Part shown: one piece after another, positions 16,010 to 27,070 of the stretch | How positions within the stretch are numbered: the stretch's first letter is position 1 | Layout of the letters: each line of letters opens with the position of its first letter | NCBI GenBank assembly: GCA_963714455.1 | Contig: CAVQON010000020.1 | Coordinates: 124,001 to 188,000 of the forward strand | Length of the DNA: 64,000 bases | From: CAVQGZ01 sp963714455 | GTDB taxonomy: Bacteria > Actinomycetota > Actinomycetes > Jiangellales > Jiangellaceae | Direction: 5' to 3' | Position numbers and translations under genes: made by a program | The notes under the pieces: model-generated | What the model was told of the DNA's origin: nothing | The model's input: the letters and a program-made list of their open reading frames with translations, nothing else | Databases searched by the model: none

Positions 16010-16704
16010 ATGAGCGAGGAGAACACGCAGCTCGAGGAGTCCACCCCCCAACCGCTCCCGGCTCACCCGTCCGAGCGGGGAGCGTTCGGCACCCACGGCT
16101 CGGGTGACACCAGCGGCTTCGGCGGTCTGGTCCGCCGGGTGGCGAACCCCGCCAACCTGATCGCCGGGACGCCGGCCCCCTACGGCTCCTACTTCGACGG
16201 CGTCGTCGACACGGTCAAGGCCGCCCACGACGATGCCATCGAGAAGGTGGTCGTCGACCGCGACGAGCTCACGGTCTTCGTCCGTCGCGAGAAGCTGCTG
16301 GGCGTGGTGCGCACCCTGCGTGACGACCCCAGCCTGCGCTTCGAGATGTGCATGGGCGTCAACGGGGTGCACTACCCGGACGAGACCGACCGTGAGCTGC
16401 ACGCGGTGTACCCGTTCCTGTCGGTGACCCACAACCGCCGCGTGCGTATCGAGGTCACGGCCCCGGACGCCGACCCGCACGTCCCGTCGATCGTGTCGGT
16501 CTACCCGTCGAACAACTGGCACGAGCGCGAGACCTGGGACTTCTTCGGGCTGATCTTCGACGGGCACCCCGCCCTGACCCGCATCGAGATGCCCGACGAC
16601 TGGGACGGCCACCCGCAGCGCAAGGACTACCCGCTCGGCGGCATCGAGGTCGAGTACAAGGGCGCCACGATCCCGCCGCCGGACGAGCGGAGGAAGTACT
16701 CCTG

Positions 16705-16705
<1 letters not shown>
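16010..16705 (+). CDS. nuoC: NADH-quinone oxidoreductase subunit C
   Basis: A 231-residue hydrophilic subunit of the connecting module (30 kDa subunit), separate from NuoD here. The family signature is the segment ERETWDFFGLIFDGHPALTR near residues 167-186, followed by DYPLGG. The first 65 residues are a polar, Pro/Gly-rich extension common in actinobacterial NuoC. The ATG follows the nuoB stop without a gap, and the stop overlaps nuoD (ATGA), so translation is coupled on both sides. Confidence 0.95.
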
Positions 16706-18032
<1,327 letters not shown>

Positions 18033-18036
<4 letters not shown>

Positions 18037-18680
18037 GCGGGCTGACCGAGACCACCCGGGCCGAGATGCGCGAGCTGATGGCGCGCTACCCGCAGCCACG
18101 CAGCGCGCTGCTGCCGATGCTGCACCTCGTGCAGTCCTACGAGGGCTACGTCACGCCCGCCGGCATCGAGATGTGCGCGGACGAGATCGGCATCACCGCC
18201 GCCGAGGTCACTGCCGTAGCGACGTTCTACACCATGTACAAGCGCCACCCCATGGGCACCTACCACGTGGGCGTGTGCACCAACACGCTGTGCGCGGTCA
18301 TGGGTGGTGACGCCATCTGGTCGCGCGTGAGCGAGCACCTCGGCATCGGCCACGACGAGGTCAGCGAGGACGGTGCCATCAGCCTCGAACGGGTCGAGTG
18401 CAACGCGGCCTGCGACTACGCGCCCGTCGTGATGGTCAACTGGGAGTTCATGGACAACCAGACACCGCAGTCGACCGTCGACCTGGTCGACGCGCTGGCC
18501 GCGGGCGAGGACGTCGACTCCACCCGGGGCGCGCGCATCTGCACCTTCAAAGAAGCCCAGCGCGTGATCGCCGGCTTCAACGACTCCCATGCCCACGAGG
18601 GCCCGGCAGCCGGGGACGCGTCCCTGCGCGGCCTGGCCATCGCGCGTGGCCGCGACTCCGCCGAGAAGGGATCCGCGTGA
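18033..18680 (+). CDS. nuoE: NADH-quinone oxidoreductase subunit E
   Basis: A 215-residue thioredoxin-like 24 kDa subunit binding the off-path cluster N1a. The four ligands are C82 and C87 (VCTNTLCAVMGG) and C123 and C127 (VECNAACDYAP). The N-terminal helical bundle precedes them. About 45 extra residues follow the core, a polar tail seen in some actinobacterial NuoE. It starts at GTG 18033 overlapping the nuoD stop and ends overlapping nuoF (GTGA). Confidence 0.96.
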
Positions 18681-19990
18681 GCACCACCTCCCCTCACCTT
18701 CTCCCGGTGCTGTCGGCGCACTGGGACGACCCGGACGCCTTCACGCTGGCCGGGTACGAGCGCACCGGTGGCTACCAGGCCGCCCGCACCGCCCTGGGTC
18801 GTGAGCCGGCCGACCTGATCGACATGGTCAAGGACGCCGGGCTGCGCGGCCGCGGCGGGGCGGGCTTCCCGACCGGCATGAAGTGGAGCTTCATCCCCAA
18901 GGACAGCCCCAACCCGACGTACCTCGTGGTCAACGCCGACGAGTCCGAGCCGGGCACCTGCAAAGACATCCCGTTGATGATGGCCACCCCGCACACCCTG
19001 CTCGAGGGCATCATCATCTCCTCCTACGCCATCGGTGCCCACCAGGCGTTCATCTACGTCCGGGGCGAGGTGCTGCACGTCATCCGACGGCTGCGCGCCG
19101 CTGTCGAGGAGGCCTACGCGGCCGGGTACCTGGGTCGCGACCTGTTCGGCACCGGCTACGACCTCGACGTCGTGGTGCACGCGGGCGCCGGGGCCTACAT
19201 CTGTGGCGAGGAGACGGCGCTGCTGGACTCCCTGGAGGGACGCCGCGGCCAGCCGCGGCTGCGTCCTCCGTTCCCGGCCGTCGCCGGTCTGTACTCGTCC
19301 CCGACGGTGATCAACAACGTGGAGTCCATCGCCAGCGTCCCGGCCATCATCCGCAACGGCCGTGACTGGTTCCGCTCGATGGGCAGCGAGAAGTCGCCCG
19401 GGTTCACGCTGTACTCGTTGTCGGGCCACGTCACCCGCCCCGGGCAGTACGAGGCCGCGCTCGGCGTCACGCTGCGCCAGCTCCTCGACCTCGCCGGCGG
19501 CGTGCGGGCGGGCCACGAGCTCAAGTTCTGGACCCCTGGCGGGTCCAGCACCCCGATCCTCACCGCCGAGCACCTCGACGTGCCGCTGGACTACGAGGGC
19601 ATGGCCGGTGTCGGCTCGATGCTCGGCACCAAGGCGCTGCAGATCTTCGACGAGACCACGTCCGTGGTGCGCACGACCCTGCGCTGGGTCGAGTTCTACA
19701 AGCACGAGTCGTGCGGCAAGTGCACGCCGTGCCGCGAGGGCAACTGGTGGCTTGTGCAGATCCTGCGCCGCATGGAGGCCGGGACGGCCAGCGATCAGGA
19801 CGTCGACACGCTGCTCGACCTGTGCGACAACATCGCCGGGCGCTCGTTCTGCGCCCTCGCCGACGGCACGTCCGCCTGCGTCACCAGCGCGATCAAGTAC
19901 TTCCGGGACGAGTTCGAGGCGGGCACCCACACCGCGGCCAACGACCTCTTCCCCTACGAACGATCGGCCCTGGAGGCAGTTGCCGTATGA
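18677..19990 (+). CDS. nuoF: NADH-quinone oxidoreductase subunit F
   Basis: A 437-residue flavoprotein (51 kDa) where NADH is oxidised. The FMN/NADH glycine-rich loop RGRGGAGFPTG is at residues 57-67, the second site GAGAYICGEETAL near 170-182, and the N3 [4Fe-4S] ligands lie in ESCGKCTPCREG near 346-357 with a distant Cys in RSFCALADG near residue 395. Length is normal. GTG start overlaps the nuoE stop; its TGA overlaps the ATG of nuoG. Confidence 0.97.
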   Translation: MSTTSPHLLPVLSAHWDDPDAFTLAGYERTGGYQAARTALGREPADLIDMVKDAGLRGRGGAGFPTGMKWSFIPKDSPNPTYLVVNADESEPGTCKDIPLMMATPHTLLEGIIISSYAIGAHQAFIYVRGEVLHVIRRLRAAVEEAYAAGYLGRDLFGTGYDLDVVVHAGAGAYICGEETALLDSLEGRRGQPRLRPPFPAVAGLYSSPTVINNVESIASVPAIIRNGRDWFRSMGSEKSPGFTLYSLSGHVTRPGQYEAALGVTLRQLLDLAGGVRAGHELKFWTPGGSSTPILTAEHLDVPLDYEGMAGVGSMLGTKALQIFDETTSVVRTTLRWVEFYKHESCGKCTPCREGNWWLVQILRRMEAGTASDQDVDTLLDLCDNIAGRSFCALADGTSACVTSAIKYFRDEFEAGTHTAANDLFPYERSALEAVAV

Positions 19991-22374
19991 GCGAGGTCGA
20001 CGAGCTCGTCACCCTGACCATCGACGGGTACCAGGTCAGCGTGCCGAAGGGGACGCTGGTGATCCGCGCTGCCGAGCAGCTCGGCATCGCGATCCCGCGG
20101 TTCTGCGACCACCCGCTGCTCGACCCGGTGGGCGCCTGCCGTCAGTGCCTGGTCGAGATCGGCACGCCCGACCGCGAGGGCAAGCTGCGGTGGATGCCCA
20201 AGCCGCAGGCCTCGTGCACGATCCCGGTCACGCCCGGCATGCAGGTCAGGACCCAGCACACGAGCGAGGTCTCTGACAAGGCCCAGCAGGGGATCATGGA
20301 GTTCCTGCTGATGAACCACCCGCTCGACTGCCCGATCTGCGACAAGGGCGGGGAGTGCCCGCTGCAGAACCAGGCCATGAGCAACGGCCGTCCCGAGGCT
20401 CGCTTCGACGGCGAGAAGCGCACCTACCCCAAGCCGATCGCCATCAGCAGCCAGGTGCTGCTCGACCGCGAGCGCTGCGTGCTCTGCGCGCGGTGCACCC
20501 GCTTCTCCGACCAGGTGGCCGGCGACCCGTTCATCGAGCTGCTCGAACGTGGCGCGTTGCAGCAGGTGGGCATCTACGCCGACGAGCCGTTCGAGAGCTA
20601 CTTCTCCGGCAACACCATCCAGATCTGCCCCGTCGGCGCGCTGACCAGTGCTACCTACCGTTTTCGGGCGCGCCCGTTCGACCTCGTCTCGACACCGAGC
20701 GCCTGTGAGCACTGTGCCTCCGGCTGCGCCCAGCGCACCGACCACCGGCGCAACAAGGTGATGCGCCGGCTCGCCGGTGAGGACCCCAGCGTCAACGAGG
20801 AGTGGAACTGCGACAAGGGCCGCTTCGCGTTCACCTACGCCACGGCTGACGACCGGTTGACGCACCCGCTGGTGCGCAGGGCCGGTGCGCTCGTGCCGGC
20901 GTCGTGGCCGGAGGCGCTGCGCGTCGCGGCCAACGGGCTGCGGGCGGCCGGCAGCGTCGGCGTGCTCACCGGCGGCCGGGTCACGGTCGAGGATGCCTAC
21001 GCCTACGGCAAGTTCGCCCGGGTGGCCTTGGGCACCAACAACGTCGACTTCCGCTTTCGTCAGCACACCGACGAGGAGGCGCAGTTCTTGGCCGCCCACG
21101 TCGTGGGCACCACCCCCGACAGCGGCGTCTCCTACGCCACCCTGGCGTCGGCGCCCTTCGTCCTTCTCGTCGGCCTCGAGCCGGAGGAGGAGTCGCCGAT
21201 CGTCTACCTGCGGCTTCGCAAGGCCGTCCGGGCCGGCACCACACGGGTCGCCACCGTCGCGCCCTTCGCCAGCCGCGGGTCGCAGAAGATGGACGCCGCC
21301 CTGGTCACCGCCGTCCCCGGCACCGAGGCAGGCGTGCTGTCTGCCCTGCCCGACGACGTGGCGGCGCGCCTCGGCGAGCCCGGCGCGGTGATCCTGGTGG
21401 GCGAACGCCTCGCCGGGGTCGCCGGTGGGCTGTCCGCCGCGTCTGCCCTGGCGCAGCACACCGGTGCCGGGCTCGCCTGGGTGCCGCGACGCGCCGGCGA
21501 ACGGGGTGCGCTGGACGCCGGGGCCTTCCCGACTCTGCTGCCGGGCGGTCGTCCGGTCACCGACCCCGTCGCCCGCGTCGACGTCGCCGCCGCGTGGGGT
21601 GTGGAGTCGCTCCCGGGCGCGCCGGGCCTCGACACCGCCGCCATGCTGGCCGCGGCCGCCGACGGTTCGCTGGGGGCGCTCGTCCTCGGCGGCATCGAAC
21701 CCGCCGACATGCCGAGCCCACGCCTGGTGGCCGACGCTGCGTCGCGGGCCTTCACCGTGAGCCTCGAGATTCGCGCGAGCGACGTCCACGAGCACGCCGA
21801 CGTCGTCCTGCCGGTCGCCGCGACCGTCGAGAAGGACGGCACGTTCCTCGACTGGGAGGGACGCCCCCGCTCGTTCGAGACGGCCGTGCGCTCCACGCAC
21901 CGCAGCGACGCCTGGGCGCTGGACGCGCTGGCGACCGAGCTCGGCGTCCCGCTGGGCACGGTCGAGGCCGGCGCTGCCCGACACGAGCTCGAGGAGCTCG
22001 GAGCCTGGGACGGTGAGCGCAGCGCCCCGCCCGCGCACGCCCCCCAAGCCCTGCCGACGGGCACCGTGCTCGCCACGTGGCGCATGCTGCTCGACCTCGG
22101 TCGGCTCCAGGACGGCGAGCCGAACCTCGCCGGCACCGCCCCCGCCCCGCTGGCGCGCGTGTCAGCGAGCACCGCAGAGTCTGTGGGAGTCACGAACGGC
22201 GACCCGCTCACCCTCACCACAGCGGCCGGCTCGATCACGCTGCCCGTCGAGGTGACCGACATGCCCGACGAGGCGGTGTGGGTGCCGATGAACTCCCCCG
22301 GCAGCCGGGTGCACGTCGACCTCGGGGCCACGGCCGGCAGCCCGGTCACGCTGAGCGCAGGAGGTGCCCGATGA
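19987..22374 (+). CDS. nuoG: NADH-quinone oxidoreductase subunit G
   Basis: A 795-residue iron-sulfur subunit. The N-terminal ferredoxin domain has the N1b ligands (FCDHPLLDPVGACRQC), then the His/Cys N5 site (HPLDCPICDKGGEC) and the N4 site (CVLCARC, later ICPVGAL). A further CEHCASGC followed exactly 27 residues later by the Cys of EWNCDKG supplies the extra N7 cluster found in some bacteria. The C-terminal half is the molybdopterin-oxidoreductase-like domain without cofactor, more divergent as usual. ATG overlaps nuoF and TGA overlaps nuoH. Confidence 0.96.
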   Translation: MSEVDELVTLTIDGYQVSVPKGTLVIRAAEQLGIAIPRFCDHPLLDPVGACRQCLVEIGTPDREGKLRWMPKPQASCTIPVTPGMQVRTQHTSEVSDKAQQGIMEFLLMNHPLDCPICDKGGECPLQNQAMSNGRPEARFDGEKRTYPKPIAISSQVLLDRERCVLCARCTRFSDQVAGDPFIELLERGALQQVGIYADEPFESYFSGNTIQICPVGALTSATYRFRARPFDLVSTPSACEHCASGCAQRTDHRRNKVMRRLAGEDPSVNEEWNCDKGRFAFTYATADDRLTHPLVRRAGALVPASWPEALRVAANGLRAAGSVGVLTGGRVTVEDAYAYGKFARVALGTNNVDFRFRQHTDEEAQFLAAHVVGTTPDSGVSYATLASAPFVLLVGLEPEEESPIVYLRLRKAVRAGTTRVATVAPFASRGSQKMDAALVTAVPGTEAGVLSALPDDVAARLGEPGAVILVGERLAGVAGGLSAASALAQHTGAGLAWVPRRAGERGALDAGAFPTLLPGGRPVTDPVARVDVAAAWGVESLPGAPGLDTAAMLAAAADGSLGALVLGGIEPADMPSPRLVADAASRAFTVSLEIRASDVHEHADVVLPVAATVEKDGTFLDWEGRPRSFETAVRSTHRSDAWALDALATELGVPLGTVEAGAARHELEELGAWDGERSAPPAHAPQALPTGTVLATWRMLLDLGRLQDGEPNLAGTAPAPLARVSASTAESVGVTNGDPLTLTTAAGSITLPVEVTDMPDEAVWVPMNSPGSRVHVDLGATAGSPVTLSAGGAR

Positions 22375-23588
22375 ACCCCGATGCGATCGAAGGCTTCGGC
22401 AGCGACCCTTGGTGGATCATCGCCGTCAAGGTGCTGTTCATCTTCGTGCTGCTCGTCGTCTTCACGCTCTTCAACGTCTGGGCCGAGCGCCGTGTCGTGG
22501 CCCGCATGCAGCACCGCGTCGGCCCCAACCGGGTCGGCCCGTTCGGGCTTCTGCAGAGCCTCGCCGACGGCGTCAAGCTGGCCCTGAAGGAAGACGTCGT
22601 CCCGCGCAACGCCGACAAGTTCGTGTTCTGGCTGGCCCCGTTCATCTCGGTGGTCACCGCGTTCCTCACCTTCGCGGTCATCCCGATGGCCGGTGAGGTC
22701 AGCATGTTCGGGGTCACCACTCGTCTGCAGCTGACCGACATGTCGGTGGCCGTCCTCTACATCCTCGCCGTCACCGCCGTCGGCGTGTACGGGCTGGTGC
22801 TCGCCGGGTGGGCGTCCGGGTCGACCTACCCCTTGCTCGGTGGCCTGCGCTCCACGGCCCAGGTCATCTCCTACGAGCTGGCCATGGGCATGTCGCTGGT
22901 GGCGGTGTTCCTGTACTCCGGCTCGATGTCGACGAGCCGCATCGTCGAGGCCCAGGAGCAGCTCTGGTTCGCCGTGGCTCTCGTCCCGTCCTTCCTGGTC
23001 TTTCTCGTGTCGATGGTCGGGGAGACCAACCGCGCCCCGTTCGACCTGCCCGAGGCCGAGGGCGAGCTGGTCGGTGGCTTCCACACCGAGTACTCCTCGC
23101 TGAAGTTCGCGCTGTTCTTCCTCGCCGAGTACGTCGCGATGGTGAACGTGTCGGCGCTGGCCGTCACCGTGTTCCTCGGCGGCTACACCGCGCCGTTCGG
23201 CCTGCCCGACGGCGGCTGGCTCGGCTTCTTCTGGTTCTTGGCCAAGGTGCTGACGCTGCTGTTCGGGTTCGTGTGGCTGCGCGGCACGTTGCCCCGGCTG
23301 CGCTACGACCAGTTCATGGCGCTGGGCTGGCGGGTGCTCATCCCGGTCTCGCTCGTCTGGATCCTCATGGTCGCCGGCCTGCGCCTGGCCAGTGGCGAGG
23401 TCGGCCAGACCCAGCTGATCGTGGTGGTGGCCGGCATCGCCGTCGGGCTGGTGATCGTGAGCTTCTTGCCGTGGGGCCGACGCGGCGGACCGGCGAGCGA
23501 GCAGCCGCACGACGAGGAGTCCCTCGTGCCCGGCTACCCTGTGCCGCCGCTACCGGCGCAGACGAAGGGGGAGGACCAGCGTGCCTAA
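22371..23588 (+). CDS. nuoH: NADH-quinone oxidoreductase subunit H
   Basis: A 405-residue, eight-helix membrane subunit at the interface between quinone site and proton channels. Conserved signatures: ERRVVARMQHRVGPNRVGP (about residues 41-59) and GETNRAPFDLPEAEGELVGG (about 219-238), which carries the charged loop near the quinone entrance. The last 45 residues are a polar tail specific to actinobacteria. The ATG overlaps the nuoG stop; the 3' end overlaps nuoI by eight bases. Confidence 0.97.
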   Translation: MNPDAIEGFGSDPWWIIAVKVLFIFVLLVVFTLFNVWAERRVVARMQHRVGPNRVGPFGLLQSLADGVKLALKEDVVPRNADKFVFWLAPFISVVTAFLTFAVIPMAGEVSMFGVTTRLQLTDMSVAVLYILAVTAVGVYGLVLAGWASGSTYPLLGGLRSTAQVISYELAMGMSLVAVFLYSGSMSTSRIVEAQEQLWFAVALVPSFLVFLVSMVGETNRAPFDLPEAEGELVGGFHTEYSSLKFALFFLAEYVAMVNVSALAVTVFLGGYTAPFGLPDGGWLGFFWFLAKVLTLLFGFVWLRGTLPRLRYDQFMALGWRVLIPVSLVWILMVAGLRLASGEVGQTQLIVVVAGIAVGLVIVSFLPWGRRGGPASEQPHDEESLVPGYPVPPLPAQTKGEDQRA

Positions 23589-24090
23589 GTTCCTCGACCC
23601 GGTCGCCGGCTTCGGCGTCACCTTCCGGACGATGTTCAAGAAGGTCGTCACCGAGTCCTACCCCGAGCAGAAGGTTCCCACCGCCCCCCGGTTCCACGGC
23701 CGGCACCAGCTCAACCGCTGGCCGGACGGCTTGGAGAAGTGCGTGGGCTGCGAGCTCTGCGCCTGGGCGTGCCCAGCCGACGCCATCTACGTGGAGGGCG
23801 CCCCGAACACCCCGGAGGGGCAGTTCTCCCCGGGCGAGCGCTACGGCCGCGTCTACCAGATCAACTACCTGCGCTGCATCTTCTGCGGCCTGTGCATCGA
23901 GGCGTGCCCGACGCGGGCGCTGACCATGACCAACGAGTACGAGCTGGCCGACACCAGCCGCGCCAGCCTGATCTACGAGAAGCACGACCTGCTGGCGCCC
24001 CTGCTTCCCGGCATGGAGGAGCCGCCGCACCCGCGCCGGCTCGGCGACTCGGAGAAGGACTACTTCTTGGGAGCGGGTGAGTCGTCGTGA
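23581..24090 (+). CDS. nuoI: NADH-quinone oxidoreductase subunit I
   Basis: A 169-residue 2x[4Fe-4S] ferredoxin-like subunit (clusters N6a and N6b) that links NuoG to NuoB. Both motifs are intact: CVGCELCAWACP near residues 54-65 and CIFCGLCIEACP near 99-110. The GTG start lies inside the end of nuoH and the TGA overlaps nuoJ. The C-terminal polar tail, to DYFLGAGESS, is moderately longer than in proteobacteria. Confidence 0.97.
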   Translation: MPKFLDPVAGFGVTFRTMFKKVVTESYPEQKVPTAPRFHGRHQLNRWPDGLEKCVGCELCAWACPADAIYVEGAPNTPEGQFSPGERYGRVYQINYLRCIFCGLCIEACPTRALTMTNEYELADTSRASLIYEKHDLLAPLLPGMEEPPHPRRLGDSEKDYFLGAGESS

Positions 24091-24812
24091 CCGGCGAGGC
24101 CGTCGCCTTCTGGATCGTCGCGCCCATCACCGTCATCGGTGGGTTCGGGCTGGTCATGTCGCGCAAGGCCGTGCACTCCGCGCTGTGGCTCGCGGTGACG
24201 ATGATCGGCCTGGCGATCCTCTACATCGCCTCGGACGCCCCGTTCCTCGGCGTCGTCCAGGTGATCGTCTACACCGGTGCGGTGATGATGCTGTTCCTGT
24301 TCGTCATCATGCTCGTCGGCGTCGACGCGTCGGACTCCCTGGTCGAGACCCTGCGCGGGCAACGGGTCGCTGCGCTTCTCGCGGCAGTCGGATTCGCGTT
24401 CGTCCTCATCAGCGCGATCACCCGGGCCGTGATCCCCGACGCGGTGGCGACCGCCGAGCTGAACCCGATCGGCAACGTCGAGGGCCTCGCCGACCTGATC
24501 TTCGCCGACTACCTCTTCGCCTTCGAGGCCACCAGCGCCCTGCTCATCACGGCGGCGGTCGGCGCCCTCGTCCTGGCCCTGCAGCCCAAGGTCTTTCCGA
24601 AGAAGAGCCAGAAAGACCTCTCGATCGAGCGGTTCCGGCCGGTCGACGGCGACTTCAGCAACGCAGCCGGCCTGCCGACCCCGGGCGTGCTTGCCCGCAA
24701 CAACGCCGTGGGCACCCCGGCGCTGCTCCCCGACGGCACACCGAGCGAGGCCTCGTACTCGAGGGTGCTGCGGGCCCGCGAGGCCCTCGACGACGAGGGG
24801 GAGGAGCAGTGA
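24087..24812 (+). CDS. nuoJ: NADH-quinone oxidoreductase subunit J
   Basis: A 241-residue membrane subunit with five predicted helices. The family landmarks are the first helix with SRKAVHSALWLAVTMI and helix three with VVQVIVYTGAVMMLFLFVIM (about residues 55-74), which contains the pi-bulge region seen in complex I structures. A long hydrophilic tail of about 75 residues follows the last helix, as in other actinobacteria. GTG start overlaps nuoI; TGA overlaps nuoK. Confidence 0.95.
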   Translation: MTGEAVAFWIVAPITVIGGFGLVMSRKAVHSALWLAVTMIGLAILYIASDAPFLGVVQVIVYTGAVMMLFLFVIMLVGVDASDSLVETLRGQRVAALLAAVGFAFVLISAITRAVIPDAVATAELNPIGNVEGLADLIFADYLFAFEATSALLITAAVGALVLALQPKVFPKKSQKDLSIERFRPVDGDFSNAAGLPTPGVLARNNAVGTPALLPDGTPSEASYSRVLRAREALDDEGEEQ

Positions 24813-25108
24813 ACCCCACCAACTACATCGTCTTGTCGGCGATCCTCTTCAGCCTCGGGGCGGTCGGGGTGCTCGTGCGCCGCAACGCCCTCGTCGTCTT
24901 CATGAGCGTCGAGCTGATGCTGAACGCCTCGAACCTGTCGTTCGTGACGTTCGCGCGCACATCCGGGACGCTGGACGGGCAGGTGACCGCCTTCTTCGTG
25001 ATGGTGGTCGCCGCGGCAGAAGTGGTCGTCGGGTTGGCGATCATCATGATGATCTATCGCAGCAGACGCTCGGCCTCGGTCGATGACGCCAGTCTGCTGA
25101 AGCTGTAG
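24809..25108 (+). CDS. nuoK: NADH-quinone oxidoreductase subunit K
   Basis: A 99-residue, three-helix subunit of the antiporter-like membrane arm (Mrp C relative). The helix-two glutamate expected in the proton path is in FMSVELMLNASNL near residue 36, and a second in AAAEVVVGLAI near residue 72. GTG start overlaps the nuoJ stop. A 24-base gap separates it from nuoL, the only notable gap in the operon apart from nuoA-nuoB. Confidence 0.96.
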   Translation: MNPTNYIVLSAILFSLGAVGVLVRRNALVVFMSVELMLNASNLSFVTFARTSGTLDGQVTAFFVMVVAAAEVVVGLAIIMMIYRSRRSASVDDASLLKL

Positions 25109-25132
25109 CGCGACGGACGTGAGGGTGACCAC

Positions 25133-27070
25133 GTGACCGTGTTGAACGGGCTGCTCGCCAGCGAGCAGGTACCAGCTGCTGCCGAGGGGATCTTCTCCCT
25201 GATGTGGTTGCTCATCGCCTTCCCCCTGGCGGGGGCTGTGATCTTGCTGCTTGTCGGCAAGCGCGGCGACAGCTGGGGTCACGTGCTCGGCACGCTGACC
25301 GTGCTGTCGTCCTTCATCGTGGCGACCTTCCTCTTCTTCGCCGAGGCCGGTCGCGACGCCGAGGACCGGGCGATCGAGCAGATCCTCTACCAGTTCTTCG
25401 CCGTCGGCGGCTACGAGGTGAACGTCGGCCTGCTGCTCGACCCGCTGTCGATGGCCTTCGTGCTGCTGATCACCGGCGTGAGCACGCTCATCCACGTCTA
25501 CTCCATGGGCTACATGGAGCACGACCCGCGCCGGCGGCGGTTCTTCGGCTACCTCAACCTGTTCGTCGCGGCGATGCTGCTGCTGGTTCTCGCCAACGAC
25601 TACCTCATCCTCTACGTGGGCTGGGAGGGCGTCGGCCTGGCGTCGTACCTGCTGATCGGCTTCTGGCAGCACAAGCCGTCGGCAGCGACCGCGTCGAAGA
25701 AGGCATTCGTGGTGAACCGGGTCGGCGACGTCGGGATGTCGCTGGCGATCATGGCCTCGTTCGCCGCGGTCGGCACCAGCGAGATCCTGGCCGTGACGGG
25801 AGCTGCCGATCGCATGTCGACCGGCTGGCTGACCGCGATCGGACTGCTCCTGCTGCTGGCGGCCTGTGGCAAGTCGGCCCAGGTACCGCTGCAGTCGTGG
25901 CTGCTCGACGCGATGGAGGGCCCGACCCCCGTCTCAGCCCTCATCCACGCCGCCACGATGGTCACCGCCGGGGTCTACCTCGTCGTGCGCTCCGGCCCGA
26001 TCTTCGAGGCCGCACCCGTCGCGCAGAACGCCGTCGTCGTGGTCGGCACGGTCACGCTGGTCTTCGGAGCGATCATCGGCACGGCCAAGGACGACATCAA
26101 GAAGGCTCTGGCCGCCTCCACGATGAGCCAGATCGGCTACATGATGCTGGCCGCCGGCCTCGGCCCGGTCGGCTACGTCTACGCCATCTTCCACCTCATC
26201 GCGCACGGCTTCTTCAAGGCCAACCTCTTCCTCGGCTCCGGATCGGTCATGCACGCCATGAACGACGAGGTCGACATGCGCGTCTACGGCGCGTTGCGCA
26301 AGGTGATGCCGTGGACGTTCGTCACGTTCACCGTCGGCTACCTGGCCATCATCGGCGTCCCACCGTTCTCCGGCTTCTGGTCGAAGGACAAGATCATCGA
26401 GGTCGCCTTCGACACCAGCATCGTGGCCGGCGTCGCTGCCCTGATCGGTGCCGGCATCACCGCCTTCTACATGACGCGCGTGATGCTGATGACCTGGTTC
26501 GGCGACAAGCGCTGGCGCGACGACGCCCACCCGCACGAGTCGCCACCGATCATGGTCGGTCCCCTCGTGGCACTGGCCACCCTCTCTGCCATCGGGGGTG
26601 GCATGGAGCTGGGCTTCCTGCCCGGCGGCGGCATCGAGCCGTGGCTGGAGCCGGCAACCGGGTACGTGAAGTCCGAGCACATCCTGCCGACCCTCGCCTA
26701 CCCGTTGATCACGATGGCCGTGGTCGCCATCGGGGTCGTGTGGTCGTGGCTGGTCTTCGGCCGTGACCCGATACCGGTGACCCCGCCGGCAGGCTCGGCG
26801 CTCACCCGGGCCGCCCGTGCCGACCTGTACGGCGACCGGTTCAACGAGGCCGTGTTCATGCGTCCCGGCCAGTACCTCACCCGCACTCTCGTCTGGATCG
26901 ACAGCAAGGGCATCGACGGGGCCGTCAACGGCACCGCGGCCGGCATCGGTGGGCTCTCGGCGCGCAGCCGGGCCATCCAGACCGGGTTCGTCCGCTCGTA
27001 CGCGTTGTCCATGCTGGCAGGCGCGGTGGTCGTCATCGCTGCCTTGCTCCTCATGGGAGGAAGGCTGTGA
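25133..27070 (+). CDS. nuoL: NADH-quinone oxidoreductase subunit L
   Basis: A 645-residue antiporter-like subunit, the distal proton pump with the long lateral helix. Conserved parts: YVGWEGVGLASYLLIGFW (about residues 161-178, key Glu), KSAQVPLQSWLLDAMEGPTPVSAL (key Lys, about 247-270), and the HGFFKANLFLGSGSV segment. About 16 helices are expected. The start is GTG 25133; a later ATG (MWLLIAF, residue 24) is possible because the first 20 residues are not typical. Stop overlaps nuoM. Confidence 0.95.
   Translation: MTVLNGLLASEQVPAAAEGIFSLMWLLIAFPLAGAVILLLVGKRGDSWGHVLGTLTVLSSFIVATFLFFAEAGRDAEDRAIEQILYQFFAVGGYEVNVGLLLDPLSMAFVLLITGVSTLIHVYSMGYMEHDPRRRRFFGYLNLFVAAMLLLVLANDYLILYVGWEGVGLASYLLIGFWQHKPSAATASKKAFVVNRVGDVGMSLAIMASFAAVGTSEILAVTGAADRMSTGWLTAIGLLLLLAACGKSAQVPLQSWLLDAMEGPTPVSALIHAATMVTAGVYLVVRSGPIFEAAPVAQNAVVVVGTVTLVFGAIIGTAKDDIKKALAASTMSQIGYMMLAAGLGPVGYVYAIFHLIAHGFFKANLFLGSGSVMHAMNDEVDMRVYGALRKVMPWTFVTFTVGYLAIIGVPPFSGFWSKDKIIEVAFDTSIVAGVAALIGAGITAFYMTRVMLMTWFGDKRWRDDAHPHESPPIMVGPLVALATLSAIGGGMELGFLPGGGIEPWLEPATGYVKSEHILPTLAYPLITMAVVAIGVVWSWLVFGRDPIPVTPPAGSALTRAARADLYGDRFNEAVFMRPGQYLTRTLVWIDSKGIDGAVNGTAAGIGGLSARSRAIQTGFVRSYALSMLAGAVVVIAALLLMGGRL

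Noticed and set aside
21204..23510. 768-codon minus-strand open frame opposite nuoG/nuoH
   Set aside because: Low-complexity His/Asp/Gln-rich shadow of strongly conserved plus-strand genes.
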